Shown piece after piece: positions 1 through 12,368 of a stretch of DNA of 64,000 nt (positions are counted from its first letter, which is position 1; each line of letters opens with the position of its first letter). A program made the position numbers and the translations under genes. Origin of the DNA: Takifugu bimaculatus (lineage: Eukaryota > Chordata > Actinopteri > Tetraodontiformes > Tetraodontidae). The notes under the pieces are model-generated. The model ran no database searches and was not told the DNA's origin. It saw nothing but the letters and a program-made list of their open reading frames with translations. Location: positions 13,637,641 through 13,701,640 of the forward strand of contig CP034996.1 in assembly GCA_004026145.2 (NCBI GenBank). Direction: 5' to 3'.

Positions 1-3000
1 ACACCGTAAAGCATCCTGATATCCTTGATTCTTTGAAGGGGAATACCCATAGCAATCTAAAAAAAAACCAAATCATTGTTACAGTGAGTCTTCTACAAAG
101 CCAGATACTGTACTGATGCCAATGGAGTAAGCATCTACTGAGTATGGTATATGATGGAACAGGGGTGGGTGCGACAGAATAAGCAACTCTGACCTGTAGC
201 TGAGCAGCCGGTAAGTTGACATCAGCCACCATCTCAGTGCAGGGGTGTTCCACCTGTAGTCGGGGGTTGAGTTCCAGGAAGTAGAAGCTGCCATCCTGGC
301 TGTAGAGGTACTCAACTGTGCCCGCACTGACGTACCCCACCATCTTAGCCAGCTTCACTGCACACTACAAGAGAGAACAGCTCTTTACAACCTATTTTAT
401 ATTTACCTTCAGTGTTGAACTGATATCTTGTCTCCATGATTCAAGTATAAGTGGAGGCAAAACTGTACATTTTCCATATCCTCAAAAATGTCAGTCGTGG
501 CGATGGTAGCAGGAGCCTCTTCTATAATCTTCTGATGTCGTCGCTGCACAGAACAGTCCCGTCCAAACAGTGAAATGGCATTGCCATACTGATCAGCCAG
601 AATCTGGACCTCCAGGTGTCGGGCATGTTTGGCTAGTTGCATGACAAAAATAGGTGAGCCTGGAACTTCTGCCTGGACCTGGAAAAAAAGAGTACATTTA
701 TGTTGGCATTGTTCATCAGATCACAGAACATGATCACGCAGACAGTAAAAACACTGAATCTGAAAACCCAAACAGTAATTTTACTAAGTACTTACTTAGT
801 AAATGTGGACATTGTGTTTTCGCATCACAAATGTACAGGCTCTAATAGATTATGACTAATAAAAGGTTGAATGGGTATATTTAAACACAAATATGCATTT
901 ATTACAAGCATGCACTTGCCTGTCTGAAGAGGTTAGGGAAATCCTCCGCACAGTTGACTTTACGGATGCCTTTCCCCCCACCTCCTTCTGAAGCTTTCAC
1001 CATTACAGGGTAGCCAATTTCTTCAGCAGCCTGGAGTGGATTTATTTTAGCAAACAAGAAAACACAGCATTCTAAGTACTGTAAAGAATAAACCTCATGA
1101 CACACTTACTTTGAGGCCATCCTCTACACCCTGGATGCAGCCCAGCTCATACACATCAGTGGGAACGTTAATGATTCTCTTCTTCTGGTTAGCTTCTGAC
1201 CATTCTACCGTCAGCCCTGAAAAACAGTTAACACATTCAGGGTGAATACATTTCACACGATTGCAACAGAAAAGATTAGAAGGTGATCATATTCTGCCCT
1301 ACCTGCACCACTCCACGGCAGAGTGGGAATGCCAGCAGTCTGAGCAACGATGGATGAGGCAATCTTATCACCTAGAGCCCACATAGCTTGACTTGGGGGT
1401 CCTAAGCAGGAAAAAAAATGTTTTACCATAGTAAACTAATATAAAGTGATAGTGTGAAAGCCAAAACAATGGTCAGTGGATCCAAAAAAGCTTGTCTTAC
1501 CCATGAAGGCAATTCCATTTTTGTGAAGTAGCTCTGGAAGCTTTGGGTTCTCTGAGGCATGACCCCAGCCAGCCCACACTGCCTGTAATTCATTCAAAAA
1601 AGATCCTCATTTAATGTAAATGAATAACTGGCTGCTGTTTGGATGATATTTGGATGACGCAGAATTTAGTCTGCATTGTTACCTGGACAGGTATGCGTTT
1701 AGCAATATCTAGAATGAGTTCCACATTAGCATAGTTATTGTTGTTAGTCCCTCCTGGCACTGGTACATAATGATCTGCCATCTTGATGTACTCTGAAAAA
1801 AAAGAAAAGAAGGTTTTGACAACATTGTCTAAATTAGGCAAGATTACATTTATCTTGTCTTCTGAACCACTTTATCTCTTTCAGGGTCCTGGGGAGGGTA
1901 AACAATGAGCAAAGGCAGGGCCCACCCCAGGAATAGTCATCAGTTCATCACAGGGCCCTAAATGAGCATTTGTGGGTTTGGCACCTTGCTCAAGGGTACT
2001 TTGGCAGTGCTCTGAAGGTGTTCTGATACCCAGAAGACCTTCCATGTTTTGTCTGCTCTGGGGCTTGAACCAAGAACCCTGTGCTCCTCAGCTCAGTTCC
2101 CAACAGACAGGAGCTACCACCACCCTAAATTAGACTCATATGAACAGCAAAACAGGTAAAGATCAGAAGTTGTCAGTATCACATTTAAGCTAACCTGCGT
2201 TGGCCTTCAGGTCCTCTGGAGTAACCATGACAACAAATCGGATGGCTCTTTCGTTTCGAAACATCTCGTAGGACCAGCGGCGGATGGAGCGCATGCACTT
2301 GACTGCTGCAATACCATTGTTGGCAATAAGCACCTGTGCACACAATATACATGTTAGAATTACATTTCTATTTACTCGTCTAGACACACTAGACTAGACA
2401 CAACTAGACATGTCTAGTTCCACTTTGTGTGTTATGTTTATAGTATATGTGTCTTCCCCCAATACGTTCTGCATTATTATCTAAATAATTTGAAATATTT
2501 CTATAAACCATGAGTGCATTAGACGGTAGGTACTAATAAAAGTAAAGCAATATGGTGTGATTTACTCAAAAGATGTCACCTTCTCGATGATTTTGTTGCC
2601 ACCAAAGCGGGTGACAAACTCCGCAGGGGAAGCTACGGTGAAGTCCCTCTGCAGATCGATGCGACGGCGATCCCTGCCTTGCTTCACCAAGTGCAGCCCG
2701 GACATGCTCGGCCTGTTTTGAGAAACACAAAGAATGCACTTATAGGCCCCACGCAATGCCAGCTCAATGTCTGGAATGTACAGCACATTAAAACAAGCAC
2801 TTATTTTAAAGATGAGCTACTCTTACTGTGGCAGCTTTGAATATAGTTTATGTTTACAATCTGAGAGATGAAATAAGTGCGAACAGCTTGTATTGTTTCA
2901 AGAGCAGGTCCACACATGACGGATTGTGTTTTCTTATGTGATCAGAGCTTAAAAAAAACAACAACATCTTTGTCAAAACAGTAAACTGTCTTTCATGATG

Positions 3001-4158
3001 AAATTGCAGACATATCACAGCATGCAGAGAACAATGTGGAACATGCATCTCAATAGTGAAACATGTTTACATGCTTGAGCAACTCTCACTGACTGTGCAG
3101 GAGTGTTAAACCAGACTCCACCCTTCAGGAGCACCATGCAGGAGAGTAATCAGATAAAGGGTGTGTCTATGCAGGGTCCTGCTTGGCTGGCTGGTTTCAC
3201 TCGCCCGATACCCAATTAATGGATCATCGTCAAGGTTACCAACTACAAGCAAACGCATTGGTATTAATAAGAGGTTCCTGTTTCACTTCCAGCTGCGGAG
3301 ACTTTCTGTCCCCAGGCAGGTACTGATGACCAGAAGGTCTAGTTCTAAGGCTGTTGCTTCTCTCATCCACCTTCACCCCCTGAATCTGACACTGATAAAC
3401 TTACACTAAAGAAAATACATCTGATGGGAAATTCGATGTTTGGAAAATATACAGGCAAAGTAATAAAGATAGAAAAATATGAATAGAATTTCATTTTATC
3501 AGCACCTTGTTTTTTAAGGATTTTGTTAGCTCTCTCTGATGCTTTCGGGGTTAATACTAGTTTGACAAGTCCAATGACTTGAAGTCTTGTTGGCAGAGAG
3601 ACCAACAACTCCTAAAACTTTAAAACGAAGGTTTTCAGTATTGAACAGCCCACTAATGCCAGGACTTGGAATTTCTAAACCAGGATTTTAAACTCTGACA
3701 CGACCTCACAGAGATGAAACACAAACACTGTGCATCTTGTGAAGCCAGTTTTCAGCAAGTTTGCAGTGAAAGTATGGTGACCAGAAAAAGAGAATTTGGA
3801 CATTAAAATTGAAAAATAGTTGATTCACAAAGAAAAAGACTGAAAAAGTAACAATAGGCCCAGTGTATAATTTGTTATTATCATTAGTACATGAACTGGG
3901 GAATAAAAATTACCCTTTGATGTCAAACCTTAGATTGTGTGCGGTGCCATCCACTTGATCAAATCCAGTTTCATAGGCACTGTCTGAACTGCAGGAGGAT
4001 GGCGACACTGACCGATTCTCCTTTTCCTCCAGCTGCAGGTCAGCCTTCCCTTGGATCTCATCCTCCGAGTTCTCCTCCGACACCGATCCCACCAAGAAGC
4101 GCGAGTGCAGCGCTGCAGCAGCAGGCCTCTTACCTGCAGCACCATTCTGTTGTGCCAT
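1..4158 (-). CDS. acaca: Acetyl-CoA carboxylase 1, 5' part (N-terminal segment and biotin carboxylase domain); continues past the window start
   Basis: Cytosolic acetyl-CoA carboxylase carboxylates acetyl-CoA to malonyl-CoA, the committed step of fatty-acid synthesis. Coding exons in transcript order are 4158-3914, 2712-2580, 2333-2195, 1792-1683, 1582-1501, 1401-1303, 1216-1110, 1030-920, 678-469, 364-194 and 56-1. Their lengths keep one frame for 487 codons plus two bases. The start ATG (4158-4156) has a good context and gives MAQQNGAAGKR, followed by HSRFLVGSVSEENSEDEI, close to the ACC1 N-terminus. Then come the MSGLHLVKQGRDR segment, VLIANNGIAAVKCMRSIRRW, the ATP-grasp glycine loop KASEGGGGKGIRKV, HLEVQILADQYGN and ELNPRLQVEHPCTEM. 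ACC2's hydrophobic mitochondrial anchor is absent, and the local sequence favours ACC1. The biotin-carrier and carboxyltransferase parts lie outside the window. One intron uses a GC donor (919-918). Identity as ACC is certain; ACC1 rather than ACC2 is very likely. Confidence 0.95.
1862..2126. repeat. Dispersed fish interspersed-repeat copy in acaca intron
   Basis: This stretch lies in the intron between the exons at 1683-1792 and 2195-2333. It carries the phrases typical of a very common fish short interspersed repeat: an opening resembling 'ctttcagggtcctgggg', 'catcacagggcc', 'caccttgctcaagggtac', 'ttggcagtgctctgaaggtg', and an ending with 'gcttgaacc..gaaccctgtgc'. It has no open reading frame. 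The family name was not assigned because no repeat library was available. Other partial copies of related sequence occur near 28740 and 30420. Confidence 0.6.
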
Positions 4159-5470
4159 GGCTGGACACGAACAGGCCGTGAACACTGGAAAGAAAAGCAA
4201 ACGTGGCAGAAAAACTTAAACTGGAGATAAAAAAGCTTGACCATAGTCCACACATCAGGGTCCAGTGTGACACAATGCTGTAGTGCCTGCTCATGCAATG
4301 TTGTTTGCACTACTGCAATAACGCAACTGATCTTGGAATAAGTACATCGAGTGCTAGTTTCAAAAAAGTAACATCACGGAACCTGTATGTCAGTATATAA
4401 GGATGGAATATTTACACGCAGTGCTGCTCGTTATTCATCCGCCATGCAGCCAATACCGGAAGTCGAGTTCTGATTCATCCGCCAGTTAAATAAAATAAAG
4501 ATACGGAAAATTAACATTGAAAATTCTTTGCGCTAAAATTGTTCAGATGTGCCACAAATTTGAAAAACATACACCTTTCTGGTCTTTTGTCCAATATTAT
4601 ATTTGTTATCGTTGAGATAAAACTACACCAACCTTACCTGGCTGGACTATTTCCAGACTTCCACATGTAAACCAGTTCAATATTCAAGTGGGCAGCGAAT
4701 GTTCCCGATGTAGCAACTGTCTGCATTTAGGAGGGACCAGACAGGGGGATAATGAAAGGTACGGCACACCTAAGACATGGGTAACTGCTTGCGGGACCAG
4801 AAAAACGAGAAGAGCACTGCAGGTTGACACATCGCAATCGTAAAAGAGTAGGACCGGACGATAACACCCACAATGGTATCTAACGTAACAGCAGTCGCAG
4901 CTAAATAATTGTTACCTGTTCTGTCAAAGATAGCGTCCTAAAAGCAGGCACGACTAAACCGGCATGCTAAAGATTAGTTAGCTTGCTGGCCAGCATTAGC
5001 TAGTACATTTTCCTTCATAAGTTAAACTGAGTAATAAGTACAATATTTAATGTGCGCTGCAGGGATGTTATTACTGTTGTTCTTGACAACGCAGCTCCAA
5101 TCATAATCCGGGATAAACACCTACGCAGTCAACTCACCGGTAGAGATAAAACGGAACGTAATCCCGGAAAACTTCAGCCCGAGTGATCAGTTAATCAAGT
5201 GCGACGACCAGACATCCCAGACTTTAGTGATGCGGGGGAAAAAAGAGAGAGAATCACATCATGATGAGGTCACAGAGCTCCGACAGACTCTGGAACAGCA
5301 GAGAGTGGGGTGATGTGATGATGCGCATTCAGGTTACTGCTGGCCACTGACCTATGACTCCGACTTCCGCTATAGAAATACAACAAATAGAATTCCCTCG
5401 AAACTACAACCATAGTAAGGCGCGAGACGGCGCCTTCAAAATTGTAATCGTAAACAAACCCCACTCGAGT
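4159..5470 (-). promoter_or_regulatory. acaca 5' untranslated region, candidate non-coding exons and promoter area
   Basis: The coding exon continues upstream to a good 3' splice site (CTTTTCTTTCCAG) at 4185, so the first coding exon has a 26-base leader and at least one non-coding exon should lie upstream. Three candidate donors on the minus strand are CCAG|GTAAGG ending at 4638, CAG|GTAAC ending at 4916 and CCG|GTGAGT ending at 5138. They may mark alternative first exons, as known for mammalian ACACA. The 12-base word attcatccgcca occurs at 4434 and again at about 4473, the first followed by a CCGGAAG Ets-type core. No TATA box was assigned. The exact start site cannot be read from sequence alone. 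Confidence 0.45.
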
Positions 5471-6325
5471 GATATATACACGTATATTTCATTTATCGTA
5501 TGTACCATTTTACTTATTTCAGGTTGCTAAAGTGTTTGAGATGTTTTTTTTAGTTTGGATTTTTCTGGTGCTTTGAGCTCTAGTGCCTCGGCTTATTTAT
5601 TTAGATTTTTCCTGGGGCTGTGGTTTGTTGCCGTGCCAAATGTGAATGACGCGTTTGAGAGAAATAAAGTTGATAATACACTCGCTCGTCGTATTGTGTA
5701 GTAGCTATTTCATCTAGATCTGTGTGGGTCTAGGTTTCTGGAGAGCCAATCAAATTGCAGAGCGGTTTTGTAGATGGGCGGGGTCTGCGGGAGGCGTTTC
5801 CCTTTCGCGCATGTGCTGCATGTGCTTTCTGGACAATAGTGTGACAAAAGCATTGTACGTTATACATGAATATTATTACCGTTTGAGAACGTTACAAAAA
5901 ATTACGAACATAGGCAAAGCACAATTAAACAGTTTAAATTGTTTAGGTGATGCTCACAAATTATTTAAAAAAAATATTTGTACTAATGATAACTGAATTT
6001 GACCGTGAGCGAATCTGGCTATTGGACAGATGCAGCATCATGTATATTTAAAATCAATAGAAATATTGACCGTGCAGTAAAAAATACCAGCGAACATAGC
6101 TTTCCCAAAAACTGCCAGTGTTGGTACTGACTTGGAAGTAGCATATTCACATTATTACTCGGGTAGATGAATTATCTAATTTCCATCAAATTGTTTTCAA
6201 GTGTGAAAGAAAAGCTATTCTGTTTACTTGTCCGTACTTGCCTTCTCGCCAACTTGTGTAACGTCATCAGTGGCCGCCCAAGTACAGTTCCGATTCACCT
6301 TACTGCCAAGTACGCTCCAGCAGCG
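4700..6325. other. Intergenic DNA between acaca and the trihelix gene
   Basis: Apart from the acaca promoter area, this interval shows no exon with family similarity. The part at 5480-6230 is AT-rich with scattered short open frames that lack codon-like character. The stretch at 6240-6325 is more GC-balanced and directly precedes the trihelix start codon, so it is probably that gene's leader or promoter. Confidence 0.5.
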
Positions 6326-8291
6326 ATGGCGGAAAGTACGGAGGAGAAGGTCCACAACTGTAAGTTGTAGTTTAAAAATGTCACCAACACCCTTTCTCGC
6401 CTTTACCAAATAGTGGCCAGACCTGTGTCCTGTAAACATTTTATCCAGTTGAAATTCATGCAGACGTTTTGTTATCGCAACAGCAGCTAGCATACTTCCT
6501 TCCCATTTTGGAGCCGTAAAGGCAAGTCTGGAAGGAATCCTCCCCCCACCCCCGCATACCATAAACCATGCATTTTTAAAATGTGGCTTGATTCCATTTT
6601 CTGGTGTGTTTTTTGGCTCTTTTTGACTTAATTGGAAAAAAACAAACAAACAAACAAAATAACCTGTTCCCATGATCCCACTTGTTGACTCGCTCTCGTG
6701 GCCTTTGTTGTGGATTAAACTTTGTGATGTTTCTTCAAGGGACAACAGAGGAAACTCAAGCTCTGATTGCATGGAGAGCAGCCAGTGGGAATTTATTCAC
6801 TGGCCGTCGCAATTCATCCATAAATGGTTGGCAGTAAGTATTTAGAGTGTGTGTATCATCTACATTGATGCGTAGCGCAGTCTCCATATTTTATTGAAAG
6901 GATAGTGGAATACATTTTTTTCTTTCCTCAGTCAATTTGTGGCCTCTTCTGGCCTGACCATCACCGCCAAACAGGCCAAGAAGAAGTGGAACAATTTGAA
7001 AGACAAGTACAAGGTACTTTTCTTGTTCATCTTAAATAGATAGAAATCTACATGCATATAGTAATACATTTCCGTTGGCTTTTAAAGGACTATGATTAGT
7101 TTGAAACTTTATTTTTATTTACTTCCAGGAGCTTAGGGGCTCACCCACAATCAGCGGGCTACAGGCTGGTAAAGTGCCTGCTGCCTCCTGGCAGTGGTAC
7201 AGTGCAATGGATGCTGCACTCCGGGGGCAGCACTCCCTTAGTCGGCCCCAGTTAGTCGTAGCAACCATGAGTGCCGCTGCAGACGGGGTGGTTGACACAT
7301 CGGCCTCTGACCCCTCTGTGGAAGAAGGCAAAGAAGGAAGAGGAAAAATGCCAGACAGCACAGACGTCCTCCTTGGACAACTTGGTATCCCAAAATGCAT
7401 TTCACCTCAGCCAGCAACAGCAGCAACAATGGTGGAAAGTACAGAAAGGAAGCCCCACAACTGTAAGTTATATTTTCAAAATATTACTGTTGTTTTCACA
7501 AAATGGCCTCTGTGGTGGGTTAAAATTATGCTTTATCCAGGGACAACAGAAGAAACCCAAGCTCTGATTGAATGGAGGGAAGCCAACGGGAATTTATTCA
7601 CCGGCCGCCGTAACTCATCCATAAACGGTTGGGAGTGGGTATTGACTTGTTCGTGTATCATGTACATTCGCGTGTAAAATAGTGTTAAGATTTTTTTTAA
7701 ATGGAAGTTTGATGCTTTTTTTCCCCCAGTGAATTTGTTGCCACTTCTGGCCTGCCTATCACAGCCAAACAGGCCAAGAAGAAGTGGAACAATTTGAAAA
7801 ACAAGTACCAGGTCGATTTCCTGCAGATAACGATACATTGGGAAAAGGGGATTGTTAAGGACTGTGATTTGAAATGCTTTATTTTGACTGTCTTACAGGA
7901 GCTTAGGGGCCCACCTACAATCAGAGGGGTAGAGGACAATAATGTAACTGCTGCCACCTGGCAGTGGTACAGTGCAATGGATGCTGCACTCCGGGGGCAA
8001 CACTCTCATAGTCGGCCCCAGCTCGTGGTAGCAACCATGAACACTGCAGCAGACAGGATGGTTGACAGTCGGGCCTTTGCCCCCGCTGTGGCAGAAAGAG
8101 AAGGTGGAAGAGGAAGAAAGAGGCCTATGAACAGCAGTGAAAGCATCTTTAATTTTTTGAAGGAGCAGGCAGAGAGAGAAGAGAAGTGGCAGAGGGAGAC
8201 GTTGAGGAGAGAAGAAGAAAGAGACAGGGCAGAATCAGAAAGAAATGAAAGATTCTTAACATTATTTGAAAAACTTGTTAATAAATTCTAA
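6326..8291 (+). CDS. Trihelix (Myb/SANT-like DNA-binding) protein with two tandem domains
   Basis: Exons read 6326-6359, 6740-6833, 6932-7013, 7129-7462, 7541-7634, 7730-7811 and 7899-8291. All splice sites are GT-AG and the phases are consistent, giving 370 residues and a stop at 8289-8291. Each half holds one trihelix domain: WTTEETQALI, then NLFTGRRNSSINGW, then ITAKQAKKKWNNLK and SWQWYSAMDAALRG-type sequence. The two halves have identical exon sizes (94 and 82 bases), identical phases and clearly similar sequence, so the cassette was duplicated in tandem. The C-terminus is a charged, probably coiled-coil helix rich in Glu and Arg. Such domains occur in DNA-binding proteins and in the Myb-like partner of Harbinger transposases, so this may be a domesticated or transposon-related gene. 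The product is predicted to be nuclear. A polyadenylation signal AATAAA lies about 40 bases after the stop. No specific orthologue is recognised. The halves may alternatively be two genes, each with its own ATG (6326 and about 7430). Confidence 0.75.
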
Positions 8292-10265
8292 TGTTGGAGA
8301 GAACGCAGTATTTTTTTATATGAACAACAAAATAAATAGATGAACTTTGGCAGGTGTTACACAAAGGTCGGTTAAAACTGCTACTTCGGCATGGGCCAGA
8401 AGATGGCAGCAGAGCAATGACGACAGGACGGCAACGCGGCGCAGAATGATGACAGTAAAGCGGATAAAAGCTTCAAATAGATCGATTTTATTCATATTTG
8501 GATAAGGCGCTCGTCTTTTTAGAGATGGAAAGATATTACATCAGCAGGGTAGATTTTCATTCTTCAGACTATTGACAAATACATTTCTTTGCCGAAATGG
8601 TTAAACTCTACATTCCTCAAATACCAGTTGATTCTGAACGATTCTGAAGTCTTTCTCAGCTCAGAAATGTCCTCAGCAGTCGTTGACCTTTTAATTTTTC
8701 TAAAGCTAATATCCGTATTCATATTATATGTAAATGGCATTATCTACTATGGCAATACTTCAACTTTTTGTTTGTTTTTATTAAATATTTTAAATAAGTA
8801 ATGACTTCTTGGGGTGAAACCAAGATGGTTAAAAATGCAAGTTTTTTTGTTAGAAACCATTAGAATAATAGCTGTGTCCAAACGTTTCTATTCTCTTTCA
8901 TTAGACCCATATATTATACCATTACGTGTCCGTTCATGAAAGCATTGGAAAAGAACACTTTGTCTTTTGAGGGATATTTTGGAGTCTGATTTGTCCTTAA
9001 TAATAGCACTTTCACATTTTGATTTATTATGGAAAATCCATATCTTATTGTTTCCACTTGGTAACAATGAATGGCTGACAGCACAGTCCGGAGATCATGT
9101 CGAGTAAGAATAACATTGTCTAAGAGATTTTCAGTGTAACTTTTAAGTGCTTTGAGAGGGATTTTTTTTCTATCTGAGAAGGAACCTTCCAATCTTTGTT
9201 GATTACAGAGGATCCAGCATTCCAGCTCCTGGAACAATAGAAGTTTCACTCTAACCACTTTTACAAATGTGTTCCTGTGACCAGTGATTCTGGTCTGGAG
9301 TTCTGGTTTCAGCTTGGAACAACAGTGATAAGATGACAAAGATACGAGAACAACAGAGATGAACAACTATTAGAACTGTTACAAACAGTTCTGAAGCATC
9401 TTTCTCAAATGCCTTTTATTTATAACAATTACTAACAATTAAAATCAATTCACAAACAGGGTAAAGAGAAATGTTCCCTTTACTCAACACCAGTTTCTTT
9501 TACTGTTAGGTTTGTTATTGATAACTCTTAAATTACTCTTTGTGTGCCATCTTTTGGAGAGCTCCTCAGGAGGTAGAGTGTTTCCAGGACTTCGCTCAGC
9601 TAATGTCAATATGCATTATACGTGCACTCGCGTGCACGGGACTCACTCATTCAGGCAATGTTGGGACCTGCATCATCGATGGCACAGTTTCAGAAGGTGG
9701 TGAGAGAACGCCGGAGGGAGAACGGTCACTGAACCCAAGGCACCGAGCAGCAGCACGTATTAAGGACAAGCCAGAAAGGTGATCACAAGTGCCAAGGATA
9801 AATAATTAAAAGGATTAAACGTCCTAACATCCTGACAAATCTTGATCCGTACCGGATTACCTACCCTGACTCTTGAACCTATGACAGCTCTTAACTTGAC
9901 TTCCCATGTTGGTTTCTTTAAAGATTTATAATAAAATTGAGTATTGATCTCCAGTATCAATATTATCATCAAAGATGTCACTTTATTTCAGTCTACACTG
10001 TAAAAATAAGATTTGACTACCTGTTTTACAATTTAAACTTGGCACAGCAGGTTTAAAGCTATATTTTAGGCTATAGACGTAATGTATATACATCTTTTTT
10101 CCCCGGGAAGTTTGACTCCATTATTTTTAAAACCCAAAAATGACCCCCAAAAATGTGTATTTTAATATGCTGTGTAAACCTGCTTCAAAAAAAGCAGCAA
10201 ACAAACACTGCACATCGATGGTAAGACAAACCACTGCTAAGGAAGTGCTTTATCAAGCCCACTCA
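8292..10265. other. Intergenic DNA between the trihelix gene and tbx2
   Basis: This interval contains the trihelix 3' untranslated region at its left edge and the expected tbx2 3' untranslated region at its right edge. It is otherwise AT-rich. A 150-codon open frame on the minus strand at 8914-9366 shows no recognisable domain. No RNA gene or clear repeat was seen. Confidence 0.5.
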
Positions 10266-12335
10266 TCAGATTTTGTATGCTTTGCAGATCATGTGTGGTG
10301 GAAGCATTGACGATGTTTGGTGCGTCAGTCCTGAGCTTGCATTGTCAGACGCTGGACCCAAATGTTTGCTCCCTGATTTTGACGCGCCAGAAAATGAGCT
10401 CGAACTCATTAAAAGACTGGCTGAAAGAGGCTTTGGCTTCAGGTGGATAGAGGTGGGGATCAGGTAAGGGCTGAAGCGTAGCCAAGGCTGAGGGCTGCAG
10501 AGACGGGGGTTCCTGTCCGCTGGAGAGCTTGAAGAACAGGTGGGAAGAGCTGGGATGCTGGCAGCTGGTGTCGGCATGTAATGGTATGGATATGAGTGCA
10601 AATCTCCAAAGTGGTACGGTGACATTCTCTGGACAGGGAAAAGCAACAAAATCAAAGTCAATTTTACAAAGAGTAACTTTCTCAGGGTTTCATCCACAGC
10701 CATCCACAGAGTGTAATGAAATGAAATATTTTGGTCCATAAATGCTGCATATAATGAAGTCAAGGTTTGGGTTTATTGACAGGAAATTAACAATAAAATA
10801 AGGAAGTATTGCCTAGAACTTCCATTCCTGAATGTAAAGTTTTTGAAGAAATACTTGAATATAAACACTTTGCTTGCTGTGTTGCACAGTTGAAATAATT
10901 TGGCGAGTGCAAAATTGGGAGCAATTCATACCTGAGGTGCTGAGATGTGCTTCGGCACCTGACACATGAAGGGAGGTGGGAGGATTCCACCATCTTGGTT
11001 GTTTGTTTTGGGCAAAGAAGAAAATCGTCCCACGTGTGTGGAGGAAAAAGGACCTGGCATCGCCGCCGACTGTCCAGGATGAAACAGCCCAGGTGCTTGA
11101 AGGTGTTTTGGAAAGTTCTGGCTCAGGGAAAAATCCAAAGTCTGAAGGTGGCCACCACTGAAGGTGGACAAGTTCTGTCTCTGCGCCATCACATAGTCTC
11201 TATATTTGTTGTTTGTTTTAAAAGCATCAGCGGCCACCATGTGATAATCACGCAGTGTTCTAAACGTCAGCCTCTTTTTGGATGGTTCTGTCTCTGCGTA
11301 CATGTTGCACAGCATCTCCTCACTGTCCTGAGTACAATCAAGATCGGCCCTGGAAGATCTGGTCTCAGCAAAGTCCTCATCCGGTGGTTCCATGTCTGAA
11401 TCACTTTCTCCGTCTTCTTCTACAAGACAAATAAATAAAAAAACACCACTTCAGCTTTAGTTTTTATATATTGTTGCGCTTTCAAATGTAATTATAAAGA
11501 TGATATATGGTAGAAACATATTTAAGAAAAGTCAAACTTTGTTTTCATGATGGCTATTTAAAGCACAATGTAGGAAAAAATGATGTGAACCTACCCTGGC
11601 AGGGGGGCGGGAGCGTCAGAGGACTGCTGAGTGACTCAAGAGGGGAATGGTGGTGATTGCTGGTGCTGGGGTTTTCACATGCCTCATCAGAGTCAGCACC
11701 TTCCTGGTCCGCTGATCCAGGGACAGCAGACTGTTTGTTCCTTTGGATCCAGAATATGGGGGGAAGGAAAGTGATGCACAGGCTCAAATGTTACCAACAG
11801 GATTGATTTTAAAACACATTTACCTTTTTTCGCGTCTCCCATTTCCAGTTTCTCTGAAGCCTTTGGCAAAAGGATTGTTGTCGATTTTCAGCTGTGTGAT
11901 CTTCAGAGAAAAAAGCAAATCGAGAAATCAATCGGTCTGGCATTGTTCCTCAGCACAGCTTTGAGAGGTGTATGACGTCTATTTACTGTGGTTTCAAATT
12001 AGGCTGCAGATTATGTAGATGCAAATAGATGTAGTTTTTGTTGGGAGAACCATTTACAATCTTCAGGCCTTTAAAGTTATGACAAGTTGGAACCTTGAGA
12101 GAAAGCACACTTTTTCTTGGGTAATCAATGCAGTTACAGTTTAGTACCCCAAACTGTAACTGTAGGTTTAATTTAGACTCAGGAATTATCCACCTGCAGG
12201 CACAGACATTGAAGGCACTCGCCACAACTCCTGAGGAGGGTTTATCACTTCAACAGAAAGGACTTATCAGAAAACCAGAGATCCAAGCGGCACAAAATCA
12301 ACTTTAGCCGTTATAAATTTATTCACTCAACACGT

Positions 12336-12368
<33 letters not shown>

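Noticed and set aside
6224..6772. 182-codon minus-strand open frame overlapping the start of the trihelix gene.
   Set aside because: It runs through trihelix exons and an intron on the opposite strand and has no recognisable domain.
8914..9366. 150-codon open frame on the minus strand.
   Set aside because: No recognisable domain, AT-rich, no convincing splice or leader context; likely chance.
10947..11399. 150-codon plus-strand open frame across tbx2.
   Set aside because: It is the antisense shadow of the tbx2 coding exon at 10932-11419, which has clear family support.
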